A stretch of DNA of 64,000 nucleotides from Lysobacteraceae bacterium SCN 69-320 (GCA_001725155.1 MEFP01000005.1:124001-188000), one strand, 5' to 3'. Counted from the first letter of the stretch, positions 49,346 to 58,412 are shown. Notes: a model not told the origin generated them from the letters alone. Numbers and translations are program-made.

Positions 49346-50398
49346 ATGAGCGTCATGGCGTCTTCCCTCGCGGCGCGGCCGACCGCCGTGCCGGCCGGCC
49401 TGCGGCCGTTGCGACTGCTCGGCAGCGGCGTGGCCGGAGCGCTGGAGGCGCTGCCGAGCAGCGCGATCGACGCGCGCCTGGGCCTGCCGGCCGGCAGCGT
49501 GGAGAAACGCAGCGGCGTGCGCGTGCGCGGCGTGGAAACCCGGCGCAGCGCCGCCGAACTCGGCGCCGCAGCGGCCCGCGAGGCGCTGGCCGCCGCCGCG
49601 CTGGAGCTGGCCGACGTCGATCTGCTGATGGCCGCGAGCGCGACCATGGACCAGGCCATGCCCTGCAATGCCGCGCTGATCCACCACGAGCTCGGCCCGG
49701 CCGCACGGGGCCTGCCGGCCTTCGACGTCGGCGCGAGCTGCCTGGGCTTCCTCGTCGCGCTGGACACGGCCGCCGCACTGATCGCCGCAGGACGCTACCG
49801 CCGCGTGCTGATCGTCGCTTCGGACATCGCGTCCTGCGGACTGGACTGGAGCCATCTCGAAGCCAGCGCGATCTTCGGCGACGGCGCCGCCGCATTCATC
49901 GTCGACGGCGGGAATTGCGCCACGACCGTGCCGGCGGGCCTGCTCGCCGCCGCGTTCGCGACCTACAGCGAAGGCGCGCATTTCTGCGAGATCCGCGGCG
50001 GCGGCTCGCGCTACCACCCCAGCCGCATCGACGAACCGTTCGCGCCGCTGGCCCGCTTCCGCATGGACGGCCAGGCCGTGTTCCGCCTGGCCGCACGCCA
50101 TCTCGGCGACTTCATCGACGCGCTGCTGGCCCGCGCCGGACTGCAACGCGGCGCGATCGACCTGGTCGTGCCCCATCAGGCCAGCCGGCACGGCCTGGAT
50201 TTCCTGCGGCGCCTGCTGCGCCTGCCGGCCGCGCGGATCGTCGACATCTTCGCCACCCACGGCAACCAGGTCGCCGCCTCGCTGCCGAGCGCGCTGCATG
50301 CAGCGCACGCCGGCGGACGCCTGCAGGCCGGCATGAACGTGCTGCTGATCGGCACCGGTGCCGGCGTCAGCCTGGGCGGCCTGGTGTTGCGGAGCTGA
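49346..50398 (+). CDS. KAS III-like (FabH/OleA-type) condensing enzyme
   Basis: A 350-residue thiolase-fold enzyme. The catalytic triad is complete: Cys132 (VGASCLGF), His277 (VPHQAS) and Asn307 (THGN). It would form a carbon-carbon bond between acyl thioesters to give a beta-keto product. It is not the housekeeping fabH, because it stands alone in a cluster with hydrolase, reductase and glycosyltransferases and no other fatty-acid genes. The ATG at 49346 follows AAGGA; a second ATG lies three codons later. FabH versus OleA specificity cannot be decided from sequence. Confidence 0.88.
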   Translation: MSVMASSLAARPTAVPAGLRPLRLLGSGVAGALEALPSSAIDARLGLPAGSVEKRSGVRVRGVETRRSAAELGAAAAREALAAAALELADVDLLMAASATMDQAMPCNAALIHHELGPAARGLPAFDVGASCLGFLVALDTAAALIAAGRYRRVLIVASDIASCGLDWSHLEASAIFGDGAAAFIVDGGNCATTVPAGLLAAAFATYSEGAHFCEIRGGGSRYHPSRIDEPFAPLARFRMDGQAVFRLAARHLGDFIDALLARAGLQRGAIDLVVPHQASRHGLDFLRRLLRLPAARIVDIFATHGNQVAASLPSALHAAHAGGRLQAGMNVLLIGTGAGVSLGGLVLRS

Positions 50399-50401
50399 GC
50401 G

Positions 50402-51271
50402 ATGACGGGAACCGCGCCGCGCATCGAAGTGCATCTGCTGCAGGTCGGCCAGTGCCGCCACCCCGAGTGGGTCACCCTGCGCGGCGGACGCTGGTCGGCG
50501 GCGGAATTTCCGGCGCTGAGCGCGCTGCTGATCCATCCCACGCGCGGCGCGCTGCTCTACGACACGGGCTATGCGACCCATTTCGACGCGGCGACCGCGC
50601 GCTTTCCGGAACGCCTGTACCGCTGGATCACGCCGGTACAGCTGGCGCCGGCGCAGACCCTGCAGCACCAGCTTGCCGCGCGCGGCATCGCGCTCGGCGA
50701 CGTGAGCCGCGTGCTGATCTCGCATCTGCATGCGGACCATGTCGCCGGTCTGCGCGATCTGCCGAATGCGCGCTTCAGCGCGCTGCGCGCCGAGATCGCC
50801 GGACTGGCCGGCCTGTCGCGCCTGCGCGGATTGACCCAGGCGATATTGCCGGCGCTGCTGCCGGCGGATTTCGCCGCCCGGCTGGACTGTGCCGACGATG
50901 CACAGGGCATCGCGCTCGGACCGTTGTGGGCGCCGTTCGACCACGGCTACGACCTGCTCGGTGACCGCAGCCTGATCGGCGTGCCGCTGCCGGGCCACAG
51001 CCGCGCGCAGATGGGCGTGCTGCTGCGCGACCGCGACGACCGGCCGCTGCTGCTCGCCGCCGACGCCTGCTGGTCGGCGCGTGCCTGGCGCGAGCAGCGC
51101 ATGCCGTCGCTGCTGGCGCGGCCGCTGATGCACAACTGGCACGCCTATCGCGCGACCCTGGCCGGCCTGCAGGCGGTTGCGCTGCGCCAGCCCGAACTGC
51201 TGATCGTGCCGTCGCATTGCGCCGAAACCTTGCGGGCCTATGCACGATCCACGGCGAGGGCGGCCGCATGA
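50402..51271 (+). CDS. Metallo-beta-lactamase-fold hydrolase
   Basis: A 289-residue protein with HLHADH (108-113), VPLPGHSRAQMGV and AADACW, the zinc-binding residues of the MBL fold. It begins 4 nt after the condensing-enzyme gene and overlaps the next by 4 nt. Possible roles in the pathway are thioester or lactone hydrolysis. It shows no signal peptide. Confidence 0.9.
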   Translation: MTGTAPRIEVHLLQVGQCRHPEWVTLRGGRWSAAEFPALSALLIHPTRGALLYDTGYATHFDAATARFPERLYRWITPVQLAPAQTLQHQLAARGIALGDVSRVLISHLHADHVAGLRDLPNARFSALRAEIAGLAGLSRLRGLTQAILPALLPADFAARLDCADDAQGIALGPLWAPFDHGYDLLGDRSLIGVPLPGHSRAQMGVLLRDRDDRPLLLAADACWSARAWREQRMPSLLARPLMHNWHAYRATLAGLQAVALRQPELLIVPSHCAETLRAYARSTARAAA

Positions 51272-52221
51272 AGCGCATCCTGCTGACCGGCGCATCGGGC
51301 TTCATCGGCACGGCCCTGCTCGAACGCTTCGCCGGCCGCGCCGATCTGCACTGGCACGGCCTGGGCCGGCGCGCATTGGCGCAGGCGAACTACAGCGCGA
51401 TCGATCTGTCTCGTCCGTTCGATCTGGATTTCCGCGCCGACGTCGTCATCCATGCGGCCGCGCGCTCCTCGCCCTGGGGCACGCGCGCCGACTACGAACG
51501 CCACAACGTGACCGCGACGCGCGAGCTGCTGGACTGGTGCCGCCGCAACGGCCTGCCGCGCGTGGTCTACGTGTCGTCGAGTTCGGTGTTCTACCGCGAC
51601 CACGATCAGTTCGGCCTGACCGAGGACAGCCCGACAGGCCCGGCCTTCGTCAACGACTACGCCGCGACCAAGTATGCCGGCGAACGACTCGTCGCCGGTT
51701 ACGAAGGCGCCTGGGTCATCGCCCGGCCGCGCGCGGTGTTCGGGCCCGGCGACACGGTTCTGTTTCCGCGCATCCTGCGCGCCGCGCGGCGCGGCCGCCT
51801 GCCGCTGATCGACACCGGCGGCGCACCGGCCGTCGGCGATCTGATCTACATCGAGACTCTGTGCGACTACCTGCTCGCGCTGGCTCTGCGCGACGACCTC
51901 GGCGGCAGCTACAACCTGACCAACAACGAGCCGGTCGCGATCCAGGATTTCCTGCTGACCGCGTTCGCGAAGCTCGGCCTGCCGCGGCCGCGGCGGCGCG
52001 TCTCGCTGCGCGTCGCGCGCGCGGCGGCGACGGCCGGCGAATGGCTCTACCGGCTGCTGCATCTGCCCGGCGAGCCGCCGATCACACGCTTCGGCGTCGG
52101 CGTGTTCACCCAGTCCAAGACCTTCGACGTGGCCCGCGCGCTGCGCGATCTCGGTCCGCCCTCGGTATCGCTGGCCGAGGGGGTGGACCGCTTCGTCGCC
52201 TGGCAGCGCGAACAATGCTGA
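51268..52221 (+). CDS. NAD-dependent epimerase/dehydratase (OleD-like extended SDR)
   Basis: A 317-residue Rossmann protein. TGASGFIG (residues 7-14) binds NAD(P). YVSSSSVFY and the DYAATKYAGE YxxxK motif complete the catalytic site. The C-terminal PPITRFGVGVFTQSKTFDV stretch resembles 3-beta-hydroxysteroid-dehydrogenase/OleD types that reduce beta-keto acids. It starts with ATG at 51268 overlapping the MBL stop (ATGA). Confidence 0.88.
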   Translation: MKRILLTGASGFIGTALLERFAGRADLHWHGLGRRALAQANYSAIDLSRPFDLDFRADVVIHAAARSSPWGTRADYERHNVTATRELLDWCRRNGLPRVVYVSSSSVFYRDHDQFGLTEDSPTGPAFVNDYAATKYAGERLVAGYEGAWVIARPRAVFGPGDTVLFPRILRAARRGRLPLIDTGGAPAVGDLIYIETLCDYLLALALRDDLGGSYNLTNNEPVAIQDFLLTAFAKLGLPRPRRRVSLRVARAAATAGEWLYRLLHLPGEPPITRFGVGVFTQSKTFDVARALRDLGPPSVSLAEGVDRFVAWQREQC

Positions 52222-53354
52222 GCCTCGCGCTCGCGCTGTGCCTGGCCTATGCAGCGCTGCTGCTGGTCAAGATCGTGCTGGCGCTGCGCCGCGGCGCGGC
52301 GCCGGACGGCACGGCCATCGCGCCGGTCACGACCGTGCTGCAAGCGATACTCGGCGGCGATCCGGCGCTGGCCGCCGTGCTCGAACGCAATCTGCTCGCA
52401 CTGCCGCAGTGCCGCTTCCTGTGGCTGCTCGACACGGACGATGCGATCGGCCGCGAGGTCGCGCAGCGGCTGCGCGAGCGGCATGCGACGCTCGCCATCG
52501 AATGCCTGGTTCTGCCACCGGCGCCGGCCGGACACAATCCGAAGATGCACAAGCTCGCCCTCGCCGCTTCCCAGGTGGCCACGCCGCATCTGGTCGTGCT
52601 CGACGACGATACCGAGCTGCCGGCGGCGAGCCTGGCCGCGCTGCTGGCCGCGCTGGACGAAGCCGATCTCGCGACCGGCCTGCCCTGCTATCTCGACGAC
52701 GGCCGCTTCGCCTCGCGCCTGCTGGCCCAGTTCGTGAACAACAACGCCGTGCTGACCTACCTGCCGCTGCTGAATTTCTGGCCGCCGCCGAGCATCAACG
52801 GCATGGGCTATGCGCTGCGCCTGGACGCGCTCGCGCGCATGGGCGGCTTCGCGCCGCTGACCCGGCAACTGACCGACGACCTCGCCGTCGCAACGCAGTT
52901 GCAGCGCTGCGGCGGCCGCATCCGGCAGAGCACGGCGCCGCTGTTCGTACGCACGAGCGTGCGCGACCTGCGCCACTACGCGCAGCTGCTGCATCGCTGG
53001 TTCCTGTTCGCGCTGCTGCTGATGCAATGCCAGACGCCCATGCTGCGCGCGAGCATCGTGCTGCTGCACGGCCTGCCGCCGCTGCTGCTCTGGGCCGCGC
53101 TGATCGCCGCCGTATGCGCCACGCAGCCGGCGGCGCCGATCGCGCTTGCCGCGTTGCTGCTGCTGCGCAGTCTCGGCCTGCGCCTCGTGCAGCGGCATTT
53201 CACCGGCGCGCCGCGGCATGCCCTCGTGCCGTCGCTCGCGGCCGAACTCCTGCAGCCGCTGCATGCGCTGCACGCACTGCTGCAGCGGCGCATCCGCTGG
53301 CGCACGCGGCACTACCGTGTGCGTGCGAACGACGACTTCGAGCCGGTGCAATGA
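52215..53354 (+). CDS. GT21-like (ceramide glucosyltransferase-type) membrane glycosyltransferase
   Basis: A 379-residue membrane protein. A helix (about 3-23) precedes the GT domain with NPKMHKL, DDDT (130-133), GMGYALRLDAL and TDD (220-222), then several C-terminal membrane helices (about 255-320) and RIRWRTRHYRV, the counterpart of the R/QxxRW region of ceramide glucosyltransferases and HpnI. A lipid acceptor and membrane location follow from this. It overlaps the previous gene by 7 nt and the next by 4 nt. Confidence 0.85.
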   Translation: MLSLALALCLAYAALLLVKIVLALRRGAAPDGTAIAPVTTVLQAILGGDPALAAVLERNLLALPQCRFLWLLDTDDAIGREVAQRLRERHATLAIECLVLPPAPAGHNPKMHKLALAASQVATPHLVVLDDDTELPAASLAALLAALDEADLATGLPCYLDDGRFASRLLAQFVNNNAVLTYLPLLNFWPPPSINGMGYALRLDALARMGGFAPLTRQLTDDLAVATQLQRCGGRIRQSTAPLFVRTSVRDLRHYAQLLHRWFLFALLLMQCQTPMLRASIVLLHGLPPLLLWAALIAAVCATQPAAPIALAALLLLRSLGLRLVQRHFTGAPRHALVPSLAAELLQPLHALHALLQRRIRWRTRHYRVRANDDFEPVQ

Positions 53355-53908
53355 ACCCGCGCTGGCAGGTCGCGTTCCTGACGGGCCAGAGCGATCCGCT
53401 GCGCTGCGCCCTGAGTCCGCTGCAGCAGCGCTTCATCGACGCACTCGCCGCGCCGCTGGCCGTGCCGCACAACTTCCCGTACGACCCGGCCACAGCGGCG
53501 TTCCGCGCCACGCCGCTGTGGCGCGCGAGCATCGCGAACGCGCGGCAATACCTGGGCTCGCGCGGACTGGCATTCCGCCGCCGCCATCGTCCGGCCGTCG
53601 AAGCGCTGCTCGCACGACGCGAGCGCAGTCTGCTGCTGGCCGGCAGCTGCGGCCTCGAACTGCTGGTCAACCTGCATCTGCCGCGCGACCTGCTCGATCG
53701 CGTCGCCGTGTTCGCGTACGGGCCGGTCGCACGCCGGCGCCCCGACTGCGACTGCCTGTTGCTGCAGGGCCATGACGATCGGCTGTCGCGCTGGTATTTC
53801 CCGCAGGTCGACGTGCGCGTCAGCGCAGGGCACATGGACTATCTCGCCCAGTCCAGCGTGCTGCAGCACTGCCGCGGCTATCTCGCCGCGCGGCAGACGC
53901 CGGCATGA
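53351..53908 (+). CDS. Orphan protein with alpha/beta-hydrolase-like triad
   Basis: A 185-residue protein with no recognised family. The pattern AGSCG (Ser99) looks like a nucleophile elbow, HDD (141-143) lies in loop position and GHMDYL (His161) sits near the C-terminus, as expected for a short alpha/beta hydrolase. Start and stop overlap both neighbours by 4 nt, so it is translated as part of the cluster. The enzymatic role is inferred from the triad only. Confidence 0.65.
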   Translation: MNPRWQVAFLTGQSDPLRCALSPLQQRFIDALAAPLAVPHNFPYDPATAAFRATPLWRASIANARQYLGSRGLAFRRRHRPAVEALLARRERSLLLAGSCGLELLVNLHLPRDLLDRVAVFAYGPVARRRPDCDCLLLQGHDDRLSRWYFPQVDVRVSAGHMDYLAQSSVLQHCRGYLAARQTPA

Positions 53909-55143
53909 AGCGTGTCGCCCTCGTCGCACCGCCGTTCAGCGGCCACCTGCATCCGCTGCTCGGCATCGGCCGTGCGCTGGCCGGCATCGCCGAGGTCCGC
54001 GTCTTCAGCAGCGCCGCCGCACAGGGCGCGATCGCCGGCGCGGGCCTGGGTGGAACGACCTTGCTGGCCGGCGCAGACGCCGCCATCGCCGCGATCGCGA
54101 ATCCGCCGCGGCGCGCCGGCAGCAATCCGCTGCGCCTGCATGCGCAGCTGCGCGCGAATCTCGCGCTGATGCAGCGCTTCCGCGCCGAGCTTTGCGCAGT
54201 ACTGGACAGTTGGACGCCGCAGCTGCTGATCGCCGACTTCACCGTGCCGGTCGCCGGCAGCGTCGCACGCGCATTGCAGATCCCGTGGTGGACCAGCCTG
54301 CCCTCGCCCTGCGTGCTCGAAGCGCCTGGCGGGCCGCCGGCCTATCTCGGTGGCTGGCGACCGCGCAGCGGCGCATACGGCCGGCTGCGCGACGCACTCG
54401 GACGGCTCGCGATCCGCGCGTTCAAGCGCGGCATCGGCCGGCTCTACCGGCGCGAACTCGCCGCACTCGGCATCGCCTCGCTGTACCGCGCCGACGGCAG
54501 CGAGGCGGCCTATTCCGACGAACGCATACTCGCGCTGGGCCTGCGCGAGTTCGAATACGCGCGCGCCTGGCCGACTGCACTGGAGTTCACCGGCCCCGTA
54601 CTCTACACGCCGCCCTACGCCGGTCCGGCGCCGACCTTCCGCGGCGGCAAATCGCGGGTGCTCGTGACGCTCGGCACGCACCTGCACTGGCACAAGCAGG
54701 CCGCGCTCGCGGCCGTGCACACGGCCGCGCAGTCCCTGCCCGATGTCGACTTCCATTTCAGCCGCGGCGAGGCGAACGGCATGCAGCAGCAACGCCGCGG
54801 CAACGTCGAGGAACTGGACTACGTGTCGTATGCGCGCGATCTGCCGCACTACGACCTCGTCGTGCATCACGGCGGCGCCGGCATTCTCTATCGCTGCCTG
54901 CAGCTCGGCATCCCGTCGCTGGTGCTGCCGCTGGACTACGACCAGTTCGACCACGCCGCGCGCCTGCACAGCGCCGGCCTCGCAAGGCGCCTGACGTCGC
55001 TGGACCGGCTGGCGCCGGCCGTCGCCGCCGCGCTGAACGACACGGCGCTGCGCGAGCGTTGCCTGGCCTGGTGCGCACGGTTCGCGGGACCGCCGGCGGA
55101 AGCGCGCATCGCTGCGGCCGTGGCCGAGCGCCTGTACGGCTGA
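53905..55143 (+). CDS. GT1-like nucleotide-sugar-dependent glycosyltransferase
   Basis: A 412-residue GT-B enzyme. The N-terminal GHLHP has the catalytic-type His14, and the C-terminal domain has VLVTLGTH and HHGGAGI (321-327) with the LPLDYDQFDHA sugar-binding stretch, as in MGT/UGT natural-product and glycolipid transferases. It is the last gene of the six-gene cluster. The convergent lysR gene follows 13 nt later. Confidence 0.88.
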   Translation: MKRVALVAPPFSGHLHPLLGIGRALAGIAEVRVFSSAAAQGAIAGAGLGGTTLLAGADAAIAAIANPPRRAGSNPLRLHAQLRANLALMQRFRAELCAVLDSWTPQLLIADFTVPVAGSVARALQIPWWTSLPSPCVLEAPGGPPAYLGGWRPRSGAYGRLRDALGRLAIRAFKRGIGRLYRRELAALGIASLYRADGSEAAYSDERILALGLREFEYARAWPTALEFTGPVLYTPPYAGPAPTFRGGKSRVLVTLGTHLHWHKQAALAAVHTAAQSLPDVDFHFSRGEANGMQQQRRGNVEELDYVSYARDLPHYDLVVHHGGAGILYRCLQLGIPSLVLPLDYDQFDHAARLHSAGLARRLTSLDRLAPAVAAALNDTALRERCLAWCARFAGPPAEARIAAAVAERLYG

Positions 55144-55156
55144 GCGCCGGGTCGGC

Positions 55157-56053
55157 TCAGGCCTGCGCGCCCGTGTAGGCGAGCAGGCCCTGCGCCAGCG
55201 CGTCGAACGTCACGCGACAGCGCGCGCTGTGGCGCAGATCCTCGTGCATGGCCAGCCAGACCGGCAGCGGGACCGCGAACTGTTCGGGCAGCACGCGCAC
55301 CAGCCGCGCATCGCGCGCGGCGATGGCCGCCTGGCAGATGCCGATGCCGGCGCCGGCGCGGATCAGTGCGAGCTGGGCCAGATCGCTGTCGGCGCGCAGC
55401 GCGAACGCGGCCCGGTCCCAGACCGGCAGCCACTGCCGCGCGGCGCGCAGGAACGGCGTTTCCTCGTCGTAGCCGATCAGCGCGTGCGCGCGCAGCTCGG
55501 CAGTGCTCTGTGGCATGCCGCGGCGCTGCAGATAGTCGGCATGCGCATAGAGGCCGAGTTCGACGTCGCCGATGCGGCGCGCGACCAGTTGCTCCTGCCG
55601 CGGCTGGGTCATGCGCACGGCGATGTCGGCCTCGCGCTGCAGCAGGTCCTGCACGCGATTGCTCAGCACGAGCTCGATCGCCAGCCGCGGCTGCTCCGCC
55701 CGCAGCCGCGCCAGCAGTGGCGGCAGCACTTCGGTGCCCACGATTTCGCTGGCCGAGACACGCACCGCGCCGGCGACGCCGGAGCCCGCGCCGGCAGCGG
55801 CGCGCCGCAATGCGGAGGCATGGCTGCGCATGGCCTCGGCGTGGCGGCGCAGTTCCAACGCGGCATCCGTCGGCAGCAGCCCGCTCGGCGAGCGTGTGAA
55901 CAGAACCAGGCCCAGCGTTTTTTCCAGCGCGGCGACATGCCGGCCGACCGTGGGCTGAGCCAGACCCAGCGCCCGCGCCGCCGCGGACAGCGAAGCGTGC
56001 TCAAGCACGCCGAGAAAGGTCCGGTAGTGTTCCCAGTCGTCCGCGTCAGCCAT
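55157..56053 (-). CDS. LysR-family transcriptional regulator
   Basis: A 298-residue regulator. The winged helix-turn-helix (about 12-60; LSAAARALGLAQPTVGRHVAALE) and the substrate-binding domain (about 90-290) are typical. It is divergent from the gene at 56145. The ATG at 56053 has no ribosome-binding sequence, and the likely -10 lies only 7 nt upstream, so the mRNA may be leaderless. Confidence 0.93.
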   Translation of the reverse strand: MADADDWEHYRTFLGVLEHASLSAAARALGLAQPTVGRHVAALEKTLGLVLFTRSPSGLLPTDAALELRRHAEAMRSHASALRRAAAGAGSGVAGAVRVSASEIVGTEVLPPLLARLRAEQPRLAIELVLSNRVQDLLQREADIAVRMTQPRQEQLVARRIGDVELGLYAHADYLQRRGMPQSTAELRAHALIGYDEETPFLRAARQWLPVWDRAAFALRADSDLAQLALIRAGAGIGICQAAIAARDARLVRVLPEQFAVPLPVWLAMHEDLRHSARCRVTFDALAQGLLAYTGAQA

Positions 56054-56060
56054 GCAAAAA

Positions 56061-56101
56061 CGTATAGCCGCTACGAAATCCTTGTCAATTTATTCGTAGC
56101 G
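56061..56101 (-). promoter_or_regulatory. lysR promoter with overlapping operator palindrome
   Basis: On the minus strand, TTGACA (56083-56088) and TATACG (56061-56066) are 16 bases apart. A palindrome, CGCTACGAA (56069-56077) with TTCGTAGCG (56093-56101), exactly 9 bp per arm with a 15-base spacer, spans the -35. LysR regulators bind such sites and often repress their own gene. Confidence 0.7.
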
Positions 56102-56144
56102 ACCGGCAGCGCAGCATGGACTCACCAACCTTGCGGAGACGGAC

Positions 56145-57131
56145 ATGAACACGACGAAGACGGCCCTGGTGCTCGGCGCAACCGGCGGCATCGGCGGCGA
56201 AACCGCCCGCCAGCTGCGCGCGGCCGGCTGGCGCGTGCGGGCCCTGGCCCGCCGCGCTGCAGAAGGCGAAGGCCTGGAATGGGTACGCGGCGATGCGATG
56301 AACCGCAGCGACGTCGCCCGTGCCGCCGCCGGCTGCGCGGTCATCGTGCATGCGGTGAATCCGCCGGGCTATCGGCGCTGGGCCGAGCTCGTGCTGCCCA
56401 TGCTCGACAACACCATCGCGGCCGCCCTCGCCGAGCAGGCCACCATCGTGCTGCCCGGCACCGTCTACAACTACGGTCCCGACGCCTTTCCGCTGATCGC
56501 CGAAGACGCGCCGCAGAACCCGCGCACGCGCAAGGGGCGCATCCGCGTCGCGCTGGAGCAGCGGCTGCAGGCCGCCACCGGCCGAGGCTGCCGCGTGCTC
56601 ATCGTGCGCGCCGGCGATTTCTTCGGCCCGCGCGCCGGCAACAGTTGGTTCGCCCAGGGCCTGGTCAAGCCCGGCCGGCCGGTCGCGCGGATCGCATTGC
56701 CGGGACGCGGCGTGGGCCATCAATGGTCGTATCTGCCCGACGTGGCGCGGACCCTGGTCGCGCTGCTGGAACGGCGCGGCGAGTTGCAGCCTTTTGAAAA
56801 TTTCCACATGGCCGGCCACTGGGATGCCGACGGCGAACAGATGGCCGCGGCGATCCGCCGCGCCGTCCTGCGCCGCGGCGGCGCGAAGCCGTCCACCGCG
56901 CCGTTTCCGTGGTGGCTGGTAACGCTGGCTTCGCCGTTCGTCGCGACCCTGCGCGAGCTGCGCGAAATGCGCTACCTCTGGCGCCAGCCCGTACGCATGA
57001 GCAATGCGCGTCTGATCGGGATACTGGGCGCCGAGCCGCATACGCCGCTGGATGAAGCGGTCGAAGCCACCCTGGATGGGCTCGGCTGCTTCGCCGACAG
57101 CACGGCAGCGGTCGGTCCGATGCTGCGCTGA
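56145..57131 (+). CDS. NAD(P)-binding epimerase/reductase
   Basis: A 328-residue extended SDR-type protein. LVLGATGGIGGETA is the nucleotide-binding motif. GTVYNYGPD with a following RxxxE-like region resembles sugar epimerases or flavonoid/isomerase-type reductases (NAD-dependent epimerase family). The C-terminus includes a long hydrophobic/amphipathic segment (PFPWWLVTLASPFVATL). GGAGA lies before the ATG. It is the likely LysR target. Confidence 0.85.
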   Translation: MNTTKTALVLGATGGIGGETARQLRAAGWRVRALARRAAEGEGLEWVRGDAMNRSDVARAAAGCAVIVHAVNPPGYRRWAELVLPMLDNTIAAALAEQATIVLPGTVYNYGPDAFPLIAEDAPQNPRTRKGRIRVALEQRLQAATGRGCRVLIVRAGDFFGPRAGNSWFAQGLVKPGRPVARIALPGRGVGHQWSYLPDVARTLVALLERRGELQPFENFHMAGHWDADGEQMAAAIRRAVLRRGGAKPSTAPFPWWLVTLASPFVATLRELREMRYLWRQPVRMSNARLIGILGAEPHTPLDEAVEATLDGLGCFADSTAAVGPMLR

Positions 57132-57627
57132 GCCGCTAAGGCTGCCGTCGCATGGCCCGCCCCCGCGGCGGGCTGCGGCCGATCGTGTACTTCATGCGGT
57201 GCTCGGCAATGACACGTGCCGACCTCGCGCAGCGGCTCAGTCCGGTTTCGGCCGCCGCCATCCGCCGAAACATCGCAGGCGGCCCGCAAACGAACGTGCG
57301 ATCGGATGCAAAGGCCCCGAAGGCGCAAGCGCCCCGGGGCCGCCGGATCGGTCACAGGACTTGTTCATCCCATCGGCGTTACGGATCTCCTGTCCGCCGC
57401 ATGCCTGCATCTTCACCAGCCGAAGAAGCTTGCCGGCATCGACCTGCGGCGCACATCGGGGAAATCCCTCGCGGCAGCTCGGATTGTCGCGACGGCCCAT
57501 CCGTCTGGCGCAGTAGGTAATTTCTTCCTGCGCCCCGGCGGCCAACCTTCGACACTTCAATGAAGCACAACAGTCATGCTAGTTTCAGAAGACTGCCTTG
57601 CAACAACCAACCCCCAGGGGAACCGTA
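57132..57627. other. Intergenic stretch with repeat copy A and a G/C hairpin
   Basis: No gene is supported in about 490 nt. It holds a strong stem, GGCCCCG with CGGGGCC, near 57313-57341, directly followed by dispersed repeat copy A (57342-57422). The following 200 nt contain nothing that I recognise. The secreted-protein gene begins at 57628 after AGGGGAA. Confidence 0.6.
57342..57422. repeat. Dispersed structured repeat, copy A
   Basis: An 81-nt block aligns without gaps to 62258-62338, with 64 of 81 positions identical by hand count. The core hairpin (57382-57386 with 57392-57396, loop CTCCT) is kept in the other copy by paired base changes. The block is non-coding and its function is unknown. 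Confidence 0.75.
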
Positions 57628-58386
57628 ATGAAATTTGCACTGAAGCTGCTGGCCACCGCCGTGCTGACCGTTACCGCCACCGGTGCCGGCGCTGCGCAGA
57701 ACGAACCGAGCGCCGCTCCGATGGCCTTCGGTGGACACATCACCGTCGGCGCCCCGCGCGGCGCCGACCCGGTCGTCTATGACGCCACCGGCACCTCGCT
57801 CACGATCACCACCGGCACGCCGCGCACCTACATCGGCGGTGTCGCCAACATCGCCGGCGCGGGCCCGCAGGTCGACATCTCCAGCGTCGACCTCTCCCTG
57901 GCCTCGGCCGCCGCGGTGAGTTACACCAACATCCGCGCGCGCATCCAGTTCTGGGACGTCTATACCGCTGCCGGCACACCGGTGTTCTCCAGCCCGGCCG
58001 GCGCGACGATCGAAGCCGACCTCGGTCCGCAGACGCTCGCCGCGAACAACGTCTATACGATCACCCTGAACCTGCCGACGCCGCTGCGCCTGAACAGCCT
58101 GGCCGCCAAGGGCTTCGGCGTGAACTTCCAGGGCGACACCGGTGCCGGCCTCGTCGACGATACGAACCTGACCACCGCGCTGACCTACGGCTCGGCGCAG
58201 CCCGTCGGCACCAGCGCCCTCGGCGGCGGCAACGGCTTCTTCCGCAATGCCTCGGGCCGCACCGATTTCAACTTCCTGTCGACGGACGCGCGCACCTTCA
58301 CCGGTATCACCGACGCACGCACGATGCTCGTGATCCGCGGCAACGCCACCGTGCCGGTCTCGCTGCAGTCGTTCAACGTCGAATAA
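57628..58386 (+). CDS. Secreted hypothetical protein
   Basis: A 252-residue exported protein. The signal peptide (MKFALKLLATAVLTVTATGAGA) ends near AAQNE. The mature chain is beta-rich, Gly/Ala/Thr rich and has no cysteine (TGTPRTYIGGVANIAGAG, NVYTITLNLPTPLRL). I do not recognise the family. It has its own terminator just downstream. Confidence 0.75.
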   Translation: MKFALKLLATAVLTVTATGAGAAQNEPSAAPMAFGGHITVGAPRGADPVVYDATGTSLTITTGTPRTYIGGVANIAGAGPQVDISSVDLSLASAAAVSYTNIRARIQFWDVYTAAGTPVFSSPAGATIEADLGPQTLAANNVYTITLNLPTPLRLNSLAAKGFGVNFQGDTGAGLVDDTNLTTALTYGSAQPVGTSALGGGNGFFRNASGRTDFNFLSTDARTFTGITDARTMLVIRGNATVPVSLQSFNVE

Positions 58387-58412
58387 CGCGTTTCCCGCCA
58401 TCGGCGAATCGG

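Noticed and set aside
48473-51295. A long minus-strand frame ending with the XRE regulator
   Set aside because: The part beyond 49213 is antisense to the condensing enzyme and MBL gene and carries no domain. The XRE protein begins at 49213.
49346-52221. The condensing enzyme and reductase taken as an OleABCD olefin pathway
   Set aside because: There is no AMP-ligase OleC, no fusion or standard OleB, and the cluster is rich in glycosyltransferases instead.
57237-57570. Short open frames across repeat copy A on both strands
   Set aside because: The translations are not conserved as protein between the two copies. The pattern of change fits structure rather than coding.
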